Numbered from the stretch's first letter, positions 1 through 21,989 are shown. The stretch is 64,000 nucleotides of DNA from Pseudorasbora parva (GCF_024679245.1 NC_090174.1:19470933-19534932); one strand, 5' to 3'. Made by a program: numbers and translations. The notes: generated by a model from the letters alone, not told the origin.

Positions 1-436
1 CACTGTGTTAACCAAAGAGCACCCAAAGAACAGCTCATTATCTCCTAGAAGGTGCTAATTTTACAATAATAACCAGTTGACTGTACATTAGCTCTCTTAT
101 TACATGACTACTTACAAAAAAAAAGTTAAATTTATTATTATTATTTTTATATATGAATTTGATTTGAAATTATCTGAGATATATATATCACAAGACTTGG
201 GCTAGCTAGTGTGTACGATATTCAGTAAAATATGCAACACGGCATATACGAGGAGCAGCCAGAACCTGACTGCTGTGTGCTAAGTGTTGCATTTATATCG
301 ATTATGGCTAATCTAATGTCCAAATCTAAATGCTTCTGAAAAAACATCATCTAATTGGGTTTAATCGCTATTAACGGGCAAATGTTTAATTGGCAGTTAG
401 ACATACCCCTTTTATCTCAAGAGTGGTCTTCCAGTG

Positions 437-605
<169 letters not shown>

Positions 606-1569
606 GCCCACACAATTGGGATGAAAATAATTAATTTGTCAGCCTCAAAGAGAAGATTAATTTTATATTCCCAAAATAATGGATGGTTTTTATTGCCATT
701 TAATATGACATACCTTATGTATAACGCCATGTTTTCTACAAAGTGTTATTAAGGAACAATATGTATACCATACATTTTAAATTAAACGTAACTGTAAGAC
801 TATCTAATTAAGTAAATAATGCAGAGATTGGATAAAATATTTATTGACATGTGATGGTGGTTAAATGGAGCTAATGAGGGATACAAAATACTCTGCCTTC
901 AAGTCATCAGGCAAAAGAGGCTTTCGAAATGAGTTGATCTACCCGAGTTGAAAGGCCCGATTACCTGCACAAACCCATTTACTGCAGGTCAAACAGCTTT
1001 CCTGGGATAAAGACAGTAAGAGTGTCTGGAATTAGATATTTGCCATGCTTCAATCACTTGCCATGTTGCAAAGCATGTGAAAAGACCTTTACATGTACTA
1101 AAAGTTTAATTAAGTCTGCCTCTGACTGTCCAGCAGAAATGCATTTCACATATCAAACATTTATGGGTAAATGAGATAATGATAATGTTGTTTTGCTCAG
1201 CCCTATTAATTTATTAAAAAATACATTAAAAAAGCAGTTCATACCCACTTGAATCATTTCATTAATGGATTTTTCATTTTTTTTTGTCCCATTAAAAGGT
1301 TAAGATGGGGGAAAATGTTGTTACACGGTATAATCTTTTAAAATATAATATTAATATTTGATCTCACCAACATGAATACAACAATTATATTTCTAAGATG
1401 TTGGCAAATTTTAATCATTTTGGATCTCCTTATTTATCTTTGACACTTAGGTGAAAGAAACAGGTGTATAACAGGAAAGATAATTAAGCCATATTCCTAA
1501 TATTTGGGTTTTTACACTGTATGATGAATAGGCACTTCAGCCTCGGAACCATTTGATTACTATTTGACA

Positions 1570-1960
1570 CAACTGCATGTCAGTATATTCACGTGAGGGC
1601 AACAAGCACGATGTGTGGGTCCCCATGAAGCCCTTCTGGTCAGTCCTGCAGTGGCGCAGCTGTGGGGGGTTCAGTCAAACAGATGGGCTCAGACGGCCCT
1701 CCGCCCTCCACGGGTCCCTCCCACACACGCATGTATACAAACTCTCACCCTTTACCGTCCACACACACACCACGCATTGACATCCATACAAAGGACAGCT
1801 GCCCGTACCTGCCAACATTCAAGACTGGACTAATTACTTCCCAGTCATCAGTTACCCAATGGGCCCTGGACAACAAAAGGAGAGGGGTGGGGGATAATAA
1901 CTTCACAGAGCTTCATGAGAATGGATCATTTGTCAGGAGACTAACAAGCCAAGCTACACA
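1570..1960. other. GC-richer block, possible conserved non-coding sequence
   Basis: This block is clearly richer in G and C than its surroundings and has few simple repeats. Three overlapping open frames of 67-100 codons occur, but none has a recognisable domain or splice context. I infer only that the composition is compatible with a conserved non-coding element or a degraded exon; cross-species alignment would decide. Confidence 0.25.
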
Positions 1961-3019
1961 ATGATGATGTAGATGGTCTCTATGTCTTCACAAAAGTTTC
2001 ACCAAGCACCAATGTTACGACAGCACAATCTGTGATATTACAAAAACATAGATGCCGAAAGCTGTAAATTTAGGGTGATGTATAAAATCTGCTAATTTTG
2101 ACTGGTCAGTGTAAGATATTACATCTTTGTAAACAAATGCAAAGTAAATGCATGAAAGAAATAAAAAGTTGGACTGAGTTTGATTAGGAGGGCTCAATTA
2201 TGGTGGAGACTGAATAAGACTTATATGGCCAAGGAAGCTGAGGAAAGGTTCATGATGGGACTGTAGGAGATACATGGGAAAAGGAGTCTAGCTTTAATGT
2301 ATCCAATGGAATCGAGAAAATGTAGTGCAAGGGAGACAGGGGCTAGTTGGTTCAAAGATGCTAAGGCTTGAAATCAAAAAGCAAATTACACAAAATGTGT
2401 TTTAACAAGCCTTGGATTTGTATGTTGGTTTCGTACACCTAGTTTAAAAAAAAGGATTATTTTAATTATTTATTTTTTAAATCCTACAAACTAAAATTAC
2501 AATATCATATTTTTGTTCTAGCTATTGTGTAACAAGTGAACACAAAAGACACTGACATGCATTCTGTTAACAGTCAGCTATATAATGAAGGGTTTTTCAC
2601 AAGTGTTCAGACATTTCATAAACAAGTATGTGTAAACTTATGTATTAGTGGACTATAACATCTGAGCTGCAGGACTTTTTAAACAGTATATCATAAATAA
2701 AATATTGTTAAAATATATTAAAATATAATAAAAAGGGAAAAAAAGAATGACAAGTAAAGGTACAAATGAATCACTTGAGTGGTAAAGGTTTAAGTGAGCA
2801 CTTTAATGTGAAGTGACTATCAGAGCAAATACTATTAGCAAAAACTTTGTGGTCCAACAAAACAATAAGAAAGAATTTGATTTCTATCGCAACTTAGTCA
2901 GATCTCTGAGAGATGTAGAAAGAGAAAAATGGAAAGAGATATAAAGAGAGAAGAGAGAAAAGGAAAGGGAGGGCTGGAGGTGGGGTGCTTACTAATGAGA
3001 GCAATGCCTCGATGGGCAG

Positions 3020-4190
3020 TAAATAGGAGTACCAATATATCAAAAGCTATTCTCTTCGGTGAAGGCTGTGAAATCTTGAGCAGACCCTTTCCTAATTGAA
3101 TTTCATGCCTTGCTTTTGTCATGTGCCACTGCAGCTTCTGTCCCACCAGCTCTATACAGCAGCAGGGTCCAAAAAGGAGGGAGAGACTGTGCGCATGAGA
3201 GTGAGAGATTAACGCACGGTGTGCGTGGCATTCGGCTCGCCCAAAAAGTGTGCGCAGTCTTATAAAAAACTAGATCCGACATTGAAAATGCGATAACGAG
3301 GACGGAAGGATCATGCAGAGAACTTCTGTAAGGGATACGGAAGCAAGAACGTTCCCCCACCTGCACACACTCCGGTCCCTGTCTCCGTCCCACCACAAAA
3401 GCCCCTCCTCTGGCCAGATCAAGGGGCTGGATCCCATGAATTAATTACTGTCCGCCTCTCCGCCTCCGGGTTATTAATAGTATGAAATGAGCAATAAAAG
3501 GGCTTAGGAGTGGGAACAGGGGTGGCAGACTGCAGAGGTGATCCGGAGGGGGGGGACAAGAGGGGGGATTTGCGGAGACAGAGAGAAACTTTTGTGGACG
3601 GGGAGAAAGAGAGCAGAAAACACTATGGTGCTAATCTTCAATCCATCTGGGGTTCATTAGCATTTAGTGTGTTTGCAGTTGCCAATCAAGCCTTAAAGGC
3701 GCCTTTCTCATCCTCTTTCAGGCCTCCAATGTAAGCCCTGTTAGAATGGCGCGTAAAAGACATGACAAAATATTTTTGGACAAGTGCTTTTGTCAGCGAC
3801 CTCACCCCTCCCAAGGATTGGCCTCTGTACCGGTGCTCTCAACGGCACAAGAGCGCAGGCATACAATTCGCCTATTACAGCCGCAAAGCTTATTATCCCC
3901 CAAAATAGTTAATAATTAGATTAAAACTTCAAATAAATGAAGTGGTACTGTGAATGAGCCAGGCGTAGTCTCTCTACACGCAATCTGTCTAGCAGTCTAT
4001 CAATATGGATTGCCAGGATCTCTCTCTTTCAGAGCTCGCGCACAATGCCGCCGCAGATGCAGCCGTAAAGAAAATATTACAGCCATGTGTCCTTTCTTTG
4101 CAGCACGAGGAATTCATGGCCTTTGCGAGAGAGGAGGCGGCAGACGGAAAGACGTAGACATTTAAATGTGTTTGTTGTTAATCGCCGGTT
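3020..4190. promoter_or_regulatory. Candidate conserved non-coding / enhancer-like block
   Basis: About 1.1 kb of complex, GC-richer sequence stands out from AT-rich flanks. It contains homeodomain-type TAATTA cores near 3,442 and clustered TAATTA/ATTAG motifs near 3,910, together with several CpG-containing stretches. No open frame in it looks coding. This texture is typical of vertebrate developmental enhancers, but the assignment is inference from composition only. Confidence 0.3.
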
Positions 4191-5689
4191 CTAATAGCTA
4201 TCCGTATAGGTTTTATTTGCTAATTACTGTTGTGATCGACATTGAGAGCGAATAGCCAAGAATGAATAGCAAAAATGCAAGTGATAAGAGAAAAGAAAAC
4301 ATCTTTTCAAATTATATAAATAAATCTCTTCCAAAAGGTTACAGATTTTTTATATTTACATTGAAAACCTAGCCATGTTTTTTTGTTGCACTATAGTCCC
4401 ATTTATGCATGAATTTATGAGGGTTTTCTACTTATTGTGAAGTGTTTACTGAGGAGTATTTGTATAATGTTACCAAAAGAGAACCTTCAAACTTTGGAAG
4501 AAATAAAGTGTAAGTTGGGTCCAAATCTTTGAGATGACTATTTAAAACGCAGTTTTTTTATTTAATGAAAAATCTAATTACAAAATAAAAAAAATTGAAA
4601 AGTCAACACACTGTCATGGCACTTCATTAATATATTACAATTCTGTGAATTGGTGGCTATTTGTATGTTTTTATATATCTGCTTACAGTTTGATTAAAGG
4701 GTGGACAGTTTATTTTGCTGCACAATTACTTCCAGAATGGCATTCAATTAAAAAATGCAAATTCATGCAAGATTGCCATCTTGCAAAATAGTTGTTTTCT
4801 AATGAGATCAAGTTGGAAATGTTGAACTGAAAAATTTGCACCAATTTCAGAATGTTTTAATATTTGGTTTGTCTTTGAATTGAATGCTAACAGCACTCGA
4901 GCTACAAGTGTGTGTCGAACCTGATGATTGGGTTCTAACTGTTAGAAGCAAAAACTAAACATATGATTGCTTCAGTGTTGCTAAATGTCACTTAGACTTT
5001 GAATCTCAGATTTTCTTTGCAGTCTCAGACTTTAGTTCTCCAGCCTCTATAGTGTTAGGCTGTGAGAAACAGATCAGAAAATAAATAAATAAATAGAGTC
5101 ACAAAAAAAATGGAATGGGGCAGAAAATCCAACAAGAATAGAAAAAGAACGCAATGATATTTTCTCGTCTTGATGGTTTCACTCCACTTGAACAATCATT
5201 CACAGCTGGAGGCTTGAGAGAAAAAAGAGAGCGAGAAACTCGGGGTGAGAAAGGGTAAATGAGAGCGAAAGAGTGCATGACATGTAGACAGAGACGGTCT
5301 ATAGAGGTTAAATACCGCTTAGTTTGTGAGGTCACATATACTTGAACTGATAAGAACATGTAACAGTCAGGGAAGAAAAGTGCATTTCTGTCTAATTCAA
5401 GGCATTGTTGGAATTTCATTGAACGATCAGTGGTATTCCCAGCTGTATTTAGTGTGACAGTGAGCATTAAAAATAAAATAAAAAGTCTTTTCTGCTTGGA
5501 GATACTTGTCCCTGGAGCTATTATAGAGTGTTTCTGCTTGATAGGCTACAAAAGAGATGAATCTATTTGAATGTGAAGAGAGATGTTCACAAGCACATGC
5601 ACCTGCCACTTATTAAAAAAAGACAAAAAACCCAACAACAACAAGATGCGAATATGTTAGTTATTCAATAAATTCAGGAGGAAAAAAAA

Positions 5690-6490
5690 CAGAATGTACA
5701 TCGGCTATGGAAAAACTGCATCCTCGTGTCCAGTTGTCGGCCATGGCAGCGTAACACCGTTCTATCGGACAACCTTCTCAATCGTTCTCTCAGTTTCTCC
5801 CTGACTCTCTTTAAATCCTTGGAACAGTTCAAGAGACAAATTGCTTCTTGTGCCCGTATCAATGCATTTCATTTAAACCTCCTCAGCAGGGGGGTCTGGC
5901 CGAAAGATGTCATTCAGCGAGAGAGGAAAAGATAAAAAATATGCGGGGGAGAAAGAGGAGAGCATTGGAGGCAAATGGGCCGTGAACTGAACCATCATGT
6001 AGCCGCTAAGAACCTGCTTGCAGGCTTTATTCAATCGCTTCTTATTGTGGAGCGGCGGGCAGCTGAATGCTCTCTTTCAGAGAGGTCTGCAGCATGAACT
6101 TAAAGCAAGTAAATTTCTATCTTTCTGCGCATTAGCTGCCTCATTGCCCTTCAATTGAGTCCCTAAGAGCCCAGAGAAAAGAAACTGGTGGCAGGGGAAA
6201 GATCGAGAGAATGAAGCGAAAAGTTAGCCACATAGGCAGAGAGGATGGGAAAGAGAAAAGTCGGAAAAGAAAAAGGCCGGAATAAATTGAGCGACCGTTT
6301 CCTTCTTCAATGCACTTTCATGCACTGCATGCACTTTCAAATGACTCTCGTACTTTGTCAATACTTATGACGGTTATCATGAAATGCTCGCTTTCCGATC
6401 AACACCAAAATATGCCTCGATTTAACCTGTGACCTCCAGGGAAATTTGAGGACGGAGCCAATGACTGTCCCTCAGGCTCTTGCTGTCATG
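5690..6490. promoter_or_regulatory. Candidate conserved non-coding block
   Basis: A second complex, repeat-poor block with CpG-containing stretches and pyrimidine-rich runs, flanked by AT-rich DNA. The open frames on both strands (60-70 codons) show no domain. It resembles the block at 3.0-4.2 kb in texture. Inference only. Confidence 0.25.
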
Positions 6491-7644
6491 TCAGTCAAAC
6501 AACAGAAGACAATAGAAATCACCAGCAGATCGGTCACACTTCCTGTAGCACTATGAGGCATAATCTACCCCTCCTTCTCTTTCCTCTCCTCCATCACAAC
6601 ATCAACAGGTCGCTCTTGCCATGATCAAAGAGGCTCTTGTGTTTATCCAACATTGACAATAAGAGCAAATGTTAGATTTCATGTCAGGGATAAAGGGCTG
6701 TAGGAAGTGTGTCGAGAGCTGGAAGGGGCTAATGCTGACAGATCCCTCGGGACTTAAAGACCACCTGATCACCTGAGAGCTAAGTAAGGCTCTAAGCAAC
6801 AGGTGGATCTATGCAGTCAGCAAGGTTATACATATCAGATAACTAGACAAGAAGACTACTAGTTAGGTGTGAATTAAGCATGAAAGTGCTGCAACTCCTG
6901 TAACTGTAACTATTAGTCACAATATAAACACATCCTTGAGTACACTTTTGCTTTTAGGAAACAGGTTTCTCCCGGCATCTGTTTTTGGTTAGTCAAAAAG
7001 ATAAGTCCAAAACACACTCCTTTTGTTGAGTTCAATTCCTGAAACTTATGATATTATTAGGACCATTTTATTTTCAAACATTTTGGACTTGAATGCGCCC
7101 CATTGTCCAAAACTAGAAAGTGTTTATGGCCTACCTCCAAAACCACTATGATATTCCAGGTATTTATTAATATACTGAATACATGGTTGATTAATTTAAT
7201 ATGATTAATTAATTAATCACAAATCAAAGTCCAAAATGTGTTCTGTATTCCAGAACTAGATGTTAATGTTAATGTTAATACTATTCTTAAATAAAAAAAC
7301 AATAGTTGCTAAGGGGGAAAAAAAAGGTTATATGATTTTAGTTTACATCTTAATTTCATGTGTTAGCATTATAATTTAGAGTTATTGTAATATTTGTAAT
7401 AATTTATTCATTTAAATACATTTAAGTCATCCTGAAATTGAAGTCTTCAAAAATTTAAATTTCATATTTAATTCAGAGCACAGTCATTATTTATGATTTG
7501 CTACTGTTGCCATAGTAGAAGATGAGTCATGAACATTTTGGAAGAGACTGTAAATTCTAAATATCAATCTTCAGAGTACACTAGCAAAAGTGACCTCAAA
7601 GCTCACTAACATGGACAACAAGCCATAAAACTTTTTCAAATTCT

Positions 7645-8025
7645 TCATGTTTCTCCCAAGGTTTATTTTTCTCCATTAAAAATAGGTGGTGGAGTTTTGG
7701 TTCCTTGCCACTGTCGCCTTTGGCTTGGCTTGCTCAGTTGGGGACACTAAAATTATGATCTAAGTTATTCACCTAAATATACAAATAAAATTAATTAATT
7801 AGGTCGTATTTAATTCTATAAACTATAATACTGATATGCCAACATTGTCGCTGTGTGATAAATTAAAATAAGCTGATAACATTTTTTCTGGTTTTCTCCA
7901 GAATGACTGTGCAGCCAAATCCTATTTTGTTGCAATATTGTCCTGTTTAACACTGTAAAGCTGCTTTGAAACAATCGTCACTGTAAAAGCGCTGTATAAA
8001 TAAAGTTGATTGATTCATTGATGTT
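7645..8025 (+). repeat. Interspersed repeat, LINE 3'-tail-like (copy 1)
   Basis: This stretch matches, in reverse complement, the repeat at about 58,466-58,830. Shared segments include the block around the 'ccactgtcgcc' core and the terminal part leading to 'gctgtataaataaagttg' followed by a short TTGA-type repeat. An end consisting of a polyadenylation-like AATAAA and a short tandem repeat is what L2/CR1-type non-LTR retrotransposon tails look like. The two copies are about 50 kb apart and inverted. Confidence 0.55.
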
Positions 8026-8299
8026 TTCCAATTATTTCATGTCACTTTTGTGTCATCCTACAGTCCCTGATATGTCAGCCTACCTCGTGTTAAGGTGAAC
8101 AGTTGGTCTATGTACACAGCAAGTATAGGTGAAGAGGTAATTGTAGCCGTAACGCTGTGCTGACCAATCAGCTTTCAGGGCGAGACCAGGTTTGTGTCTT
8201 GGTGAGAGAGAGCTGATAAAATGTCTATGAGAGAAAACAAAGAACGCAGTGACATCAGACCAGATCACAATCATGATTAAATTATCTGATGATCTGTCA

Positions 8300-8880
8300 A
8301 CAATATCATTGCTTTTGCAGTGCCAGCACTGAGAACAGACAACTGTTTAACCAGAGAATCTATCGGAAGATTGACAGCGCTAACAAGTGTGAGAAAGAAG
8401 CCACATTTCCACACACGTCACATCAAAGAGCAGAACAAGCATGACACCATTGAATCTGACTTGCTGAACTTGAGTCACCCTCACCGATGACCCCTTTTAT
8501 GGCTTATGAGGAGCGTCGATCATGAATGCCTCCGATTTTGCAGCGCATGGTTAATGGTGACATTTGGCTGTCGGGGCGCTCCGAGTAAAAGCGTCCCGCA
8601 CACACAGTGGCCTGCGGCTGGGGCTCTAACAATGGTCAGGGCCCATAGTGGACACACACACTTCCAGCTGTGGCTGACCATCCTGGCCTCTTCTCCGGCT
8701 CCCATGAAATTGGAAATTATCAGGGCCGTTTCTGGTGACAAATCATTGTCTGTGTGTTCCTGCCACTTTCCGAGGAATAGAACAGACCGAAGGAGGGAAG
8801 AAACTCTTTTTGATGGGACTTGAAGGCTGACCTCGTCACCCTCTTCCTTCAAAACTCTGACCCCACAGAGATGGACTCAA
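8300..8880. promoter_or_regulatory. Candidate conserved non-coding block
   Basis: A GC-richer, repeat-poor block containing overlapping 105- and 110-codon open frames on opposite strands. Neither has a domain, splice sites in phase or a Kozak-like start I would trust. I infer a possible conserved non-coding element; it could also be a lineage-specific exon. Confidence 0.25.
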
Positions 8881-9104
8881 AGTGTGGCCTGAGGTTGACT
8901 CTCTTAAAGTGCTACATTGATCTTTAACCGTTCCCACATTTCCTGCAGATCTAGAAGCATTGAGACCTTTAATATACGAAAGGGAATGCTGGCTTCCTCC
9001 ATCTACAAGTTCACACCATTAATTAGAGATATAGACCACAGTCAGGTTAGATACCATACTGAATTTCAAACAGATGCAAAAACAGGCTGTGAGGGATAGA
9101 CTTG

Positions 9105-9563
9105 AGGGTTAGTTCACCCAAAAATGAAAAATAGTCCATGATTTACTACATCTGACGAGCGTAACTGGTGTGCAATGTTGTCAGACTATAGCATGAACTG
9201 TGAGCACTTTTTCTGTAAGTTGAATACAGAAGGTGATCGGCCATAAGCTAGATAATTTACTTTATAAAGTTTTAAATATAGATATTTTTCTTACACAAAC
9301 ACATCGATTCGCTTCAGAAGGCCTTTATTAACCCCTCGGAGCAGTGTGGAGCAGTTATATGATGGGCAGATGCACATTTATGGACTTCAAAAACAGAGCA
9401 ACAATTTTACAAATTACTGCTATTACAAACCATAGATAAGCCAGGACTTTTTTTATTATAACTCTGATTTTATTCGTCTCAAAGAAGAATGTCATATACA
9501 ACTAGAATGCCTTGAGGGTGAGTAAATAATGGGATAATTTTAATTTTTGGGTGAACTAACCCT
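9105..9563. mobile_element. TTAA-type non-autonomous DNA element
   Basis: The element has the terminal inverted sequence AGGGTTAGTTCACCC at the left and its complement at the right, directly followed by TTAA (9,564-9,567); the left flank is the one-base variant TTGA. The interior has no transposase. Its ends match those of the elements at 22,165, 33,505 and 59,345, but its interior differs from theirs, so it is a relative sharing termini only. Confidence 0.75.
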
Positions 9564-9893
9564 TTAAGCCACTGTAAGAACAAGCTGGTATGACATTATT
9601 TTGAACAAAATCAAGCAAAACAAAGTTAATTTCTGGTATTTGAAAAAGCGTGCCAAAGTGAATTGACACTGTTCTTCATGTTTAATACTGTAAAGCTGCT
9701 TGCTTTAAAATAAATGTTGCATGACTTGTTTGGAGTGCAGAATTATGCAGAATCAAATGCTTTCTTATCGGTTTTCTCACCACTGCCATTTGCGTTGTGT
9801 TCATGTTGTTATTGAGAGGAAAGCATGCATCAAATATTTACATATCTCACTTCGCTTAGAGTGGCATTTAGATAAATGTTTAAAGGAATTGTA

Positions 9894-10504
9894 TGTAAGA
9901 AATGCATTTAAATGAATCATAAAATGGCCCTGATATGTCACTAGACATTAAGAAATCATGTTAATTTCAAATACTTATATCACTGTGAACAGTAGCCCGG
10001 CCAGGATATTGTCCAATAAAAGTTGTTGTTGCAGCCCTCAAATGATGTTGATGTTGACATGTTGTGTTTTGGCCTGAAGCTCCGCCCTCCACCTATTTAC
10101 TAATCACGAATCAGTAGTGTTTTGGCATTTGGGTTGCACTATTTCCGCCCTTCCGGCCATGATTATGAGGTAAAGCAGCTCTGTTTATCATATTAGATAC
10201 ATTTAAGTGTGTTGAAAATGATGTTATGATGTCACTGTGCGTTCACTTGTTCACACTGCTAAGAGTCAAACGCTTCTGTCAAATAAAACCCGAAACCAAG
10301 GGTAGCGCAGATATGACGCAATTGAGAGGCGACTTCCTCAGATGCTATGCTGAAACGTCCCGGTCCTTATTTAAAATAGCCATTTTCTCACAATGTACAA
10401 ATAGTTGGAAACATTTGGAATATTGCAGGTACTCAATGGAACAAAATATATAACACTTTTTTTGTTTTTTGGATATTTTACTGCAAAAATACTATAGTCC
10501 ACCT
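9894..10504. mobile_element. Possible TTAA-flanked repeat element
   Basis: The segment is bounded by TTAA on both sides, at 9,890-9,893 and 10,505-10,508, and begins AGGAATTG and ends with TCCACCT. Inverted-end similarity is limited to about three bases, so the boundaries rest on the TTAA repeats and on the change in sequence texture. No protein is encoded. Confidence 0.35.
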
Positions 10505-11246
10505 TTAATATCAGTATGCTGCAAATATATTTCAAAGTTCCCTAAGCAAAGAACAAAAACTTGTGTTAAGAACTGAATATATCAGGGTATTTACAGTCGT
10601 TACAACAGCAGGTAATGTATAAAGTCAGATTAAATTTACACAACTTTTTTCACCTTTTCAATACACCCTATACTTCAGAAAACTCACATAATTATTTTCA
10701 CTCCTGTCCAAAATTACATATCGCTACCCTGACTGAGGTTTATTCCCTGGAGTGACGAGGAGAGGCGTGTGAATGGGGTGTGTATGGTAAACCTGAGGCA
10801 TCTCCACTGACCTGCAGCTGAACTCTGCTGTACCCACAGCATCTTTTCAAACTCATGCTAGTGTGGCCAAAGAAGGAGGCAGTATTTGTTGATAAATAAT
10901 GTTTCCTTTACAGAGCAATCAGCTTGGCTAAAGGCTGAGGAAGTGAGTTTGACTCAAGAAGGAGGAAAACAAAAAGATGAAGGGAAAACAGCAACTGCCA
11001 GTTACGTTGCCAGAGGGCCTGGTCTCAATATCAAACCTCTCCTGCAAGTAGGCTAGTGCAGTACTACTGAATGGATCAGTACAAAAGGCTTATATTTCTC
11101 TATAGCAGTAGTTTGTATGCTTAAATTTCTTGAAATTCTAATAATTTCAGCAAGCAGTTCCAGTGACTATCATAATGTGCTTGCAATAAAAGCAAATTTC
11201 CCTTCATGAAAAGGAAGTCAACAGTATAACTAGTCAACTAATGCGC

Positions 11247-11350
<104 letters not shown>

Positions 11351-13985
11351 TATAATAATGGCCTAATTTCATTTTTGGGTGAAATATCTCTCTATCGTGT
11401 TATTTTATACAATGCAATGATGCAAAATCTGTTGGAAAGAACAATTGTTAGGAATTTCTTCTAACTAAACCTTTACCATTGTTTGCCGTTTAATAATTGT
11501 TGAGCTGAAACTGAAAAGCTTTCAATTGACCATTAATAGGCTATAACTTTCCATTGATAGAGTGTTAATGGATTTTTATTGACAACACGCCCCATTCAAA
11601 TAGATTTTCTTTGTGACGAAAGAGTTTTAACATTGTGTCTACACAGAAAGAGACATTAAAAATAAGCAACTCAAGACTTATTTAATTGAGTAAAGTGTGA
11701 CAAAACAGCTAATTTCTTATTTATGTGCCATGGTGTGCCATGTTTCATCAAGAGCACCACGGTGCTTGCACTGCAAAATTGTATTACCAGGGCATAACTT
11801 TTTGAACACAATATTACAACACTTCGTAGCACCGTCAGTAGGGTATCACTACCAGTAAACAAAAATAGTACCGGCTTTCACTAGATTAATTCAACTATCC
11901 TGCTCAATATGAATAGCCTAATGATAAAATGTATTTTTGCACTTTGCGTTTTATACAATATTTAATTAGTTAACAGTAAGGAAAGAACAAATTACCTTAA
12001 AAGAAAACAGCTTATTTTGAGACTTGAGAGGGTGAGTTATTAATCTATGATTACGCCCACATGAGACTTGTCACATACATGGTCTGACGAAACTACTCTT
12101 TAGAAACAACTTTCGCGCCCTCTACTGCTTATTCTCAGGAATGCATGGCCGCGTCATGGTTTGCTTGCTTTAGAAGCAAAATTTTCGAAAATAATATTAA
12201 AACTCCTCACGAAATGTGCACTGCCTATACCACAATTTCTTAAATGATTAATGCTATAATATAATATTAAGTATGAGAAAAGAAAATATTTCGGAATATT
12301 TTAAAGATCAAATATTTTGGTAAACATGGCTAATGTGGCAGATATTGCGCAACAATTAGCCTATATCTGATTTTAGGTCAAGGATTTTACTTTATAAAAC
12401 TAAAAATGGCAGAAGTGGCAGTGAATTCACGGCTCAACATTAGTGTGTGTATTTTAATACAATCACCTGAGTGCTCTGTAGGCGATCGTAAACCATACAT
12501 TTGACCGAATGAAATTTCTCTGGTGGTCCTGTATTTCTTGATGGTCTGCTTGCTTTTTCCTCAAACTTGAAACTTCCGAGGAATCGTCAAAACCTTTGTC
12601 TAGGTAGGTCAACCTAAACGCGTTATCTCTAAACAAACTTCTAAAATTATTAACATCCTATAATACAAAAATAGAGGACGCTTTTAGAGGAAGACATATA
12701 AAGTTAGGCCTAAAGAAAATCTTAATATTAATATTAGGAAATGGTGTCATTTGAATTCCGTCTTAGATATCATAATTTCTGCTGGTTGTGAAGGTTTGGG
12801 AGACATGGACATAGGGCTATAACTAACAGCTCAAACATAAATATGTTCAGACTACCAGTTTCAGTGACCATTCTTTTACGTTTTGTTTTTTGAATATCAC
12901 TAGTTTTATTGTTGGTTACTCATAAAAACGGTTAACTATAATTAAAAAAAAAACTAAACAACCAACATAATTTTTTTCTTTTCCCTTTATATGTCAAAAC
13001 AAATATTTAAAACACTTAGAAAACCAATATTTTTTCAGTTATTTCTTCTTTTTTGTACAAAGAGGATAAACACTGAGTCTGACAAAACCACAGGGTTTCA
13101 ATATTCTCATCTCTCTTTCTGCATGTTTTGAGAAACACTAATTCACCTGTTGTAAACTTTAAAGTGACCTGACAACAGACAGCAAACACGTTAACAAATT
13201 TACAGCATTCTACATGAAAATTAAAAGCCAACTAATCTTTAGAATGGAATGCAGCATTCTTCAAAATGGCCAATAAACTTTTTTCATCTTTATGTTTAAC
13301 TACTATGAAGTGGTAAAAAAAATATTCATGAATAGGAATTCTCTGTTTTGCCTGCTGACAGGAAGAGATTGACACATAATACACCCAGTGTGCAGTCGTT
13401 TTCAACACAGCAACGATATCAGTTGAAGTCCAACTGACCCATGAATAAACTCAATGACATCGACTTTCCATTTTACTTCAAATTCATTTTGTGATTACCT
13501 AACTAAAATGGCTTAAATGAACTCAAAGACAAAATGACATGTCTCGGAGGATGCGTCTTTGGTACACTGACTTGCAATTGACACCGAAATAAAAAGGCAG
13601 AGAAAATGGCAAAGAAAAATTAATTTGTTATTAGTTCAACGTGGTTGCAGCTTTTATAACATGGATGATTTTTCAGATTTTCAAGGGGGCTCTCAAATAA
13701 CAGAATCTGACCTGAACCACAGAAAATAAATATGATAATCTAATATGTCTAAAAGTGCTGATAGAAATTATTCAGTAAGCACGCAAGATGAAAACATAGA
13801 CAGTGCATGAGATGTGGAGACCAGGTCATTCTGTTGGTCCTGGGGTGTTTGTGAGGCCACGTCTCAATTGGCTTCTTCCTCTCCAAGTAGTGTACCTGCT
13901 TTGTGTGATAACTGCACAGAAAAAAATTGCCAAAGGGCAAACTACAGAGTGAGTGAGTGAGTGAGCCGTTGAGTTCAGTCCCGTC

Positions 13986-21238
<7,253 letters not shown>

Positions 21239-21600
21239 GACACCAAAACCCAGGAGACGATTTCCGTCTGCAGGTCACCCTTTAATTGTTTGCGAGCCGT
21301 TTATCGATACCTATGTCCGCTCCCAGTTGTGTTACAGGTCTCGTACTAGACTTGCTTCGCCGTCGTCTGTGTGTACTAGAATGCCATCTCCGCCCCATAA
21401 TGCCCTGCAGTTTGTTCTGTCGCCCCCTGTAGGACACACATATATCTGCATGCCACGTGTACTGATGCAGCCAGAATATAGAGCTCAAGCAGTGATGTCT
21501 AGTCTACCTATAAAATAGAGGGAGTGATTACTGTATGCATGTATGTGTTTGTGTGTGTGTGTGTGTGCGTGTGTGCATCATGGTGTGCATAGGCTACATA
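21239..21600. promoter_or_regulatory. surf4 upstream / promoter interval
   Basis: This is the sequence immediately 5' of the surf4 start codon on the minus strand. It has several CpGs and no TATA box that I can place with confidence. A short TG-rich run lies at 21,547-21,580. The transcription start is not determinable by eye. Confidence 0.4.
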
Positions 21601-21989
21601 TACAGGTGCTGGTCATATAATTAGAATATCATCAAAAAGCTGATTTATTTCACTAATTCTGTTCAAAAAGTGAAATTTGTACATTATATTCATTCATTAC
21701 ACACAGACTGGTATTTTTTAAATGTTTATTTCTTTTAATTTTGATGATTATAATGTGACAACTATGGAAAATGCCTAATTCAGTCTCTCAGAAACTTAAC
21801 TTCGTCCACACGGAGATGAGTTTAGCTGTATACGTATAAATTTTTTACTGTATCAGCGTTTCGTCCACACAGATCTGGTGTTTTGGAAGCATGAATAGGA
21901 TATTTTCTGAAACCGGGTCCTAGAGTGGATAAATCTGAAAACGACAATCTTGCGTTTTCGTGTGTACAGCCAATCCGTATATTTTGTGA

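Noticed and set aside
1662..1964. 100-codon open frame
   Set aside because: The composition is low in domain-like features and three frames are open together, pointing to base composition rather than coding.
8506..8852. Overlapping 105- and 110-codon open frames on opposite strands
   Set aside because: No domain, no splice context and no known protein that I recognise; more likely a GC-rich non-coding block with few stops.
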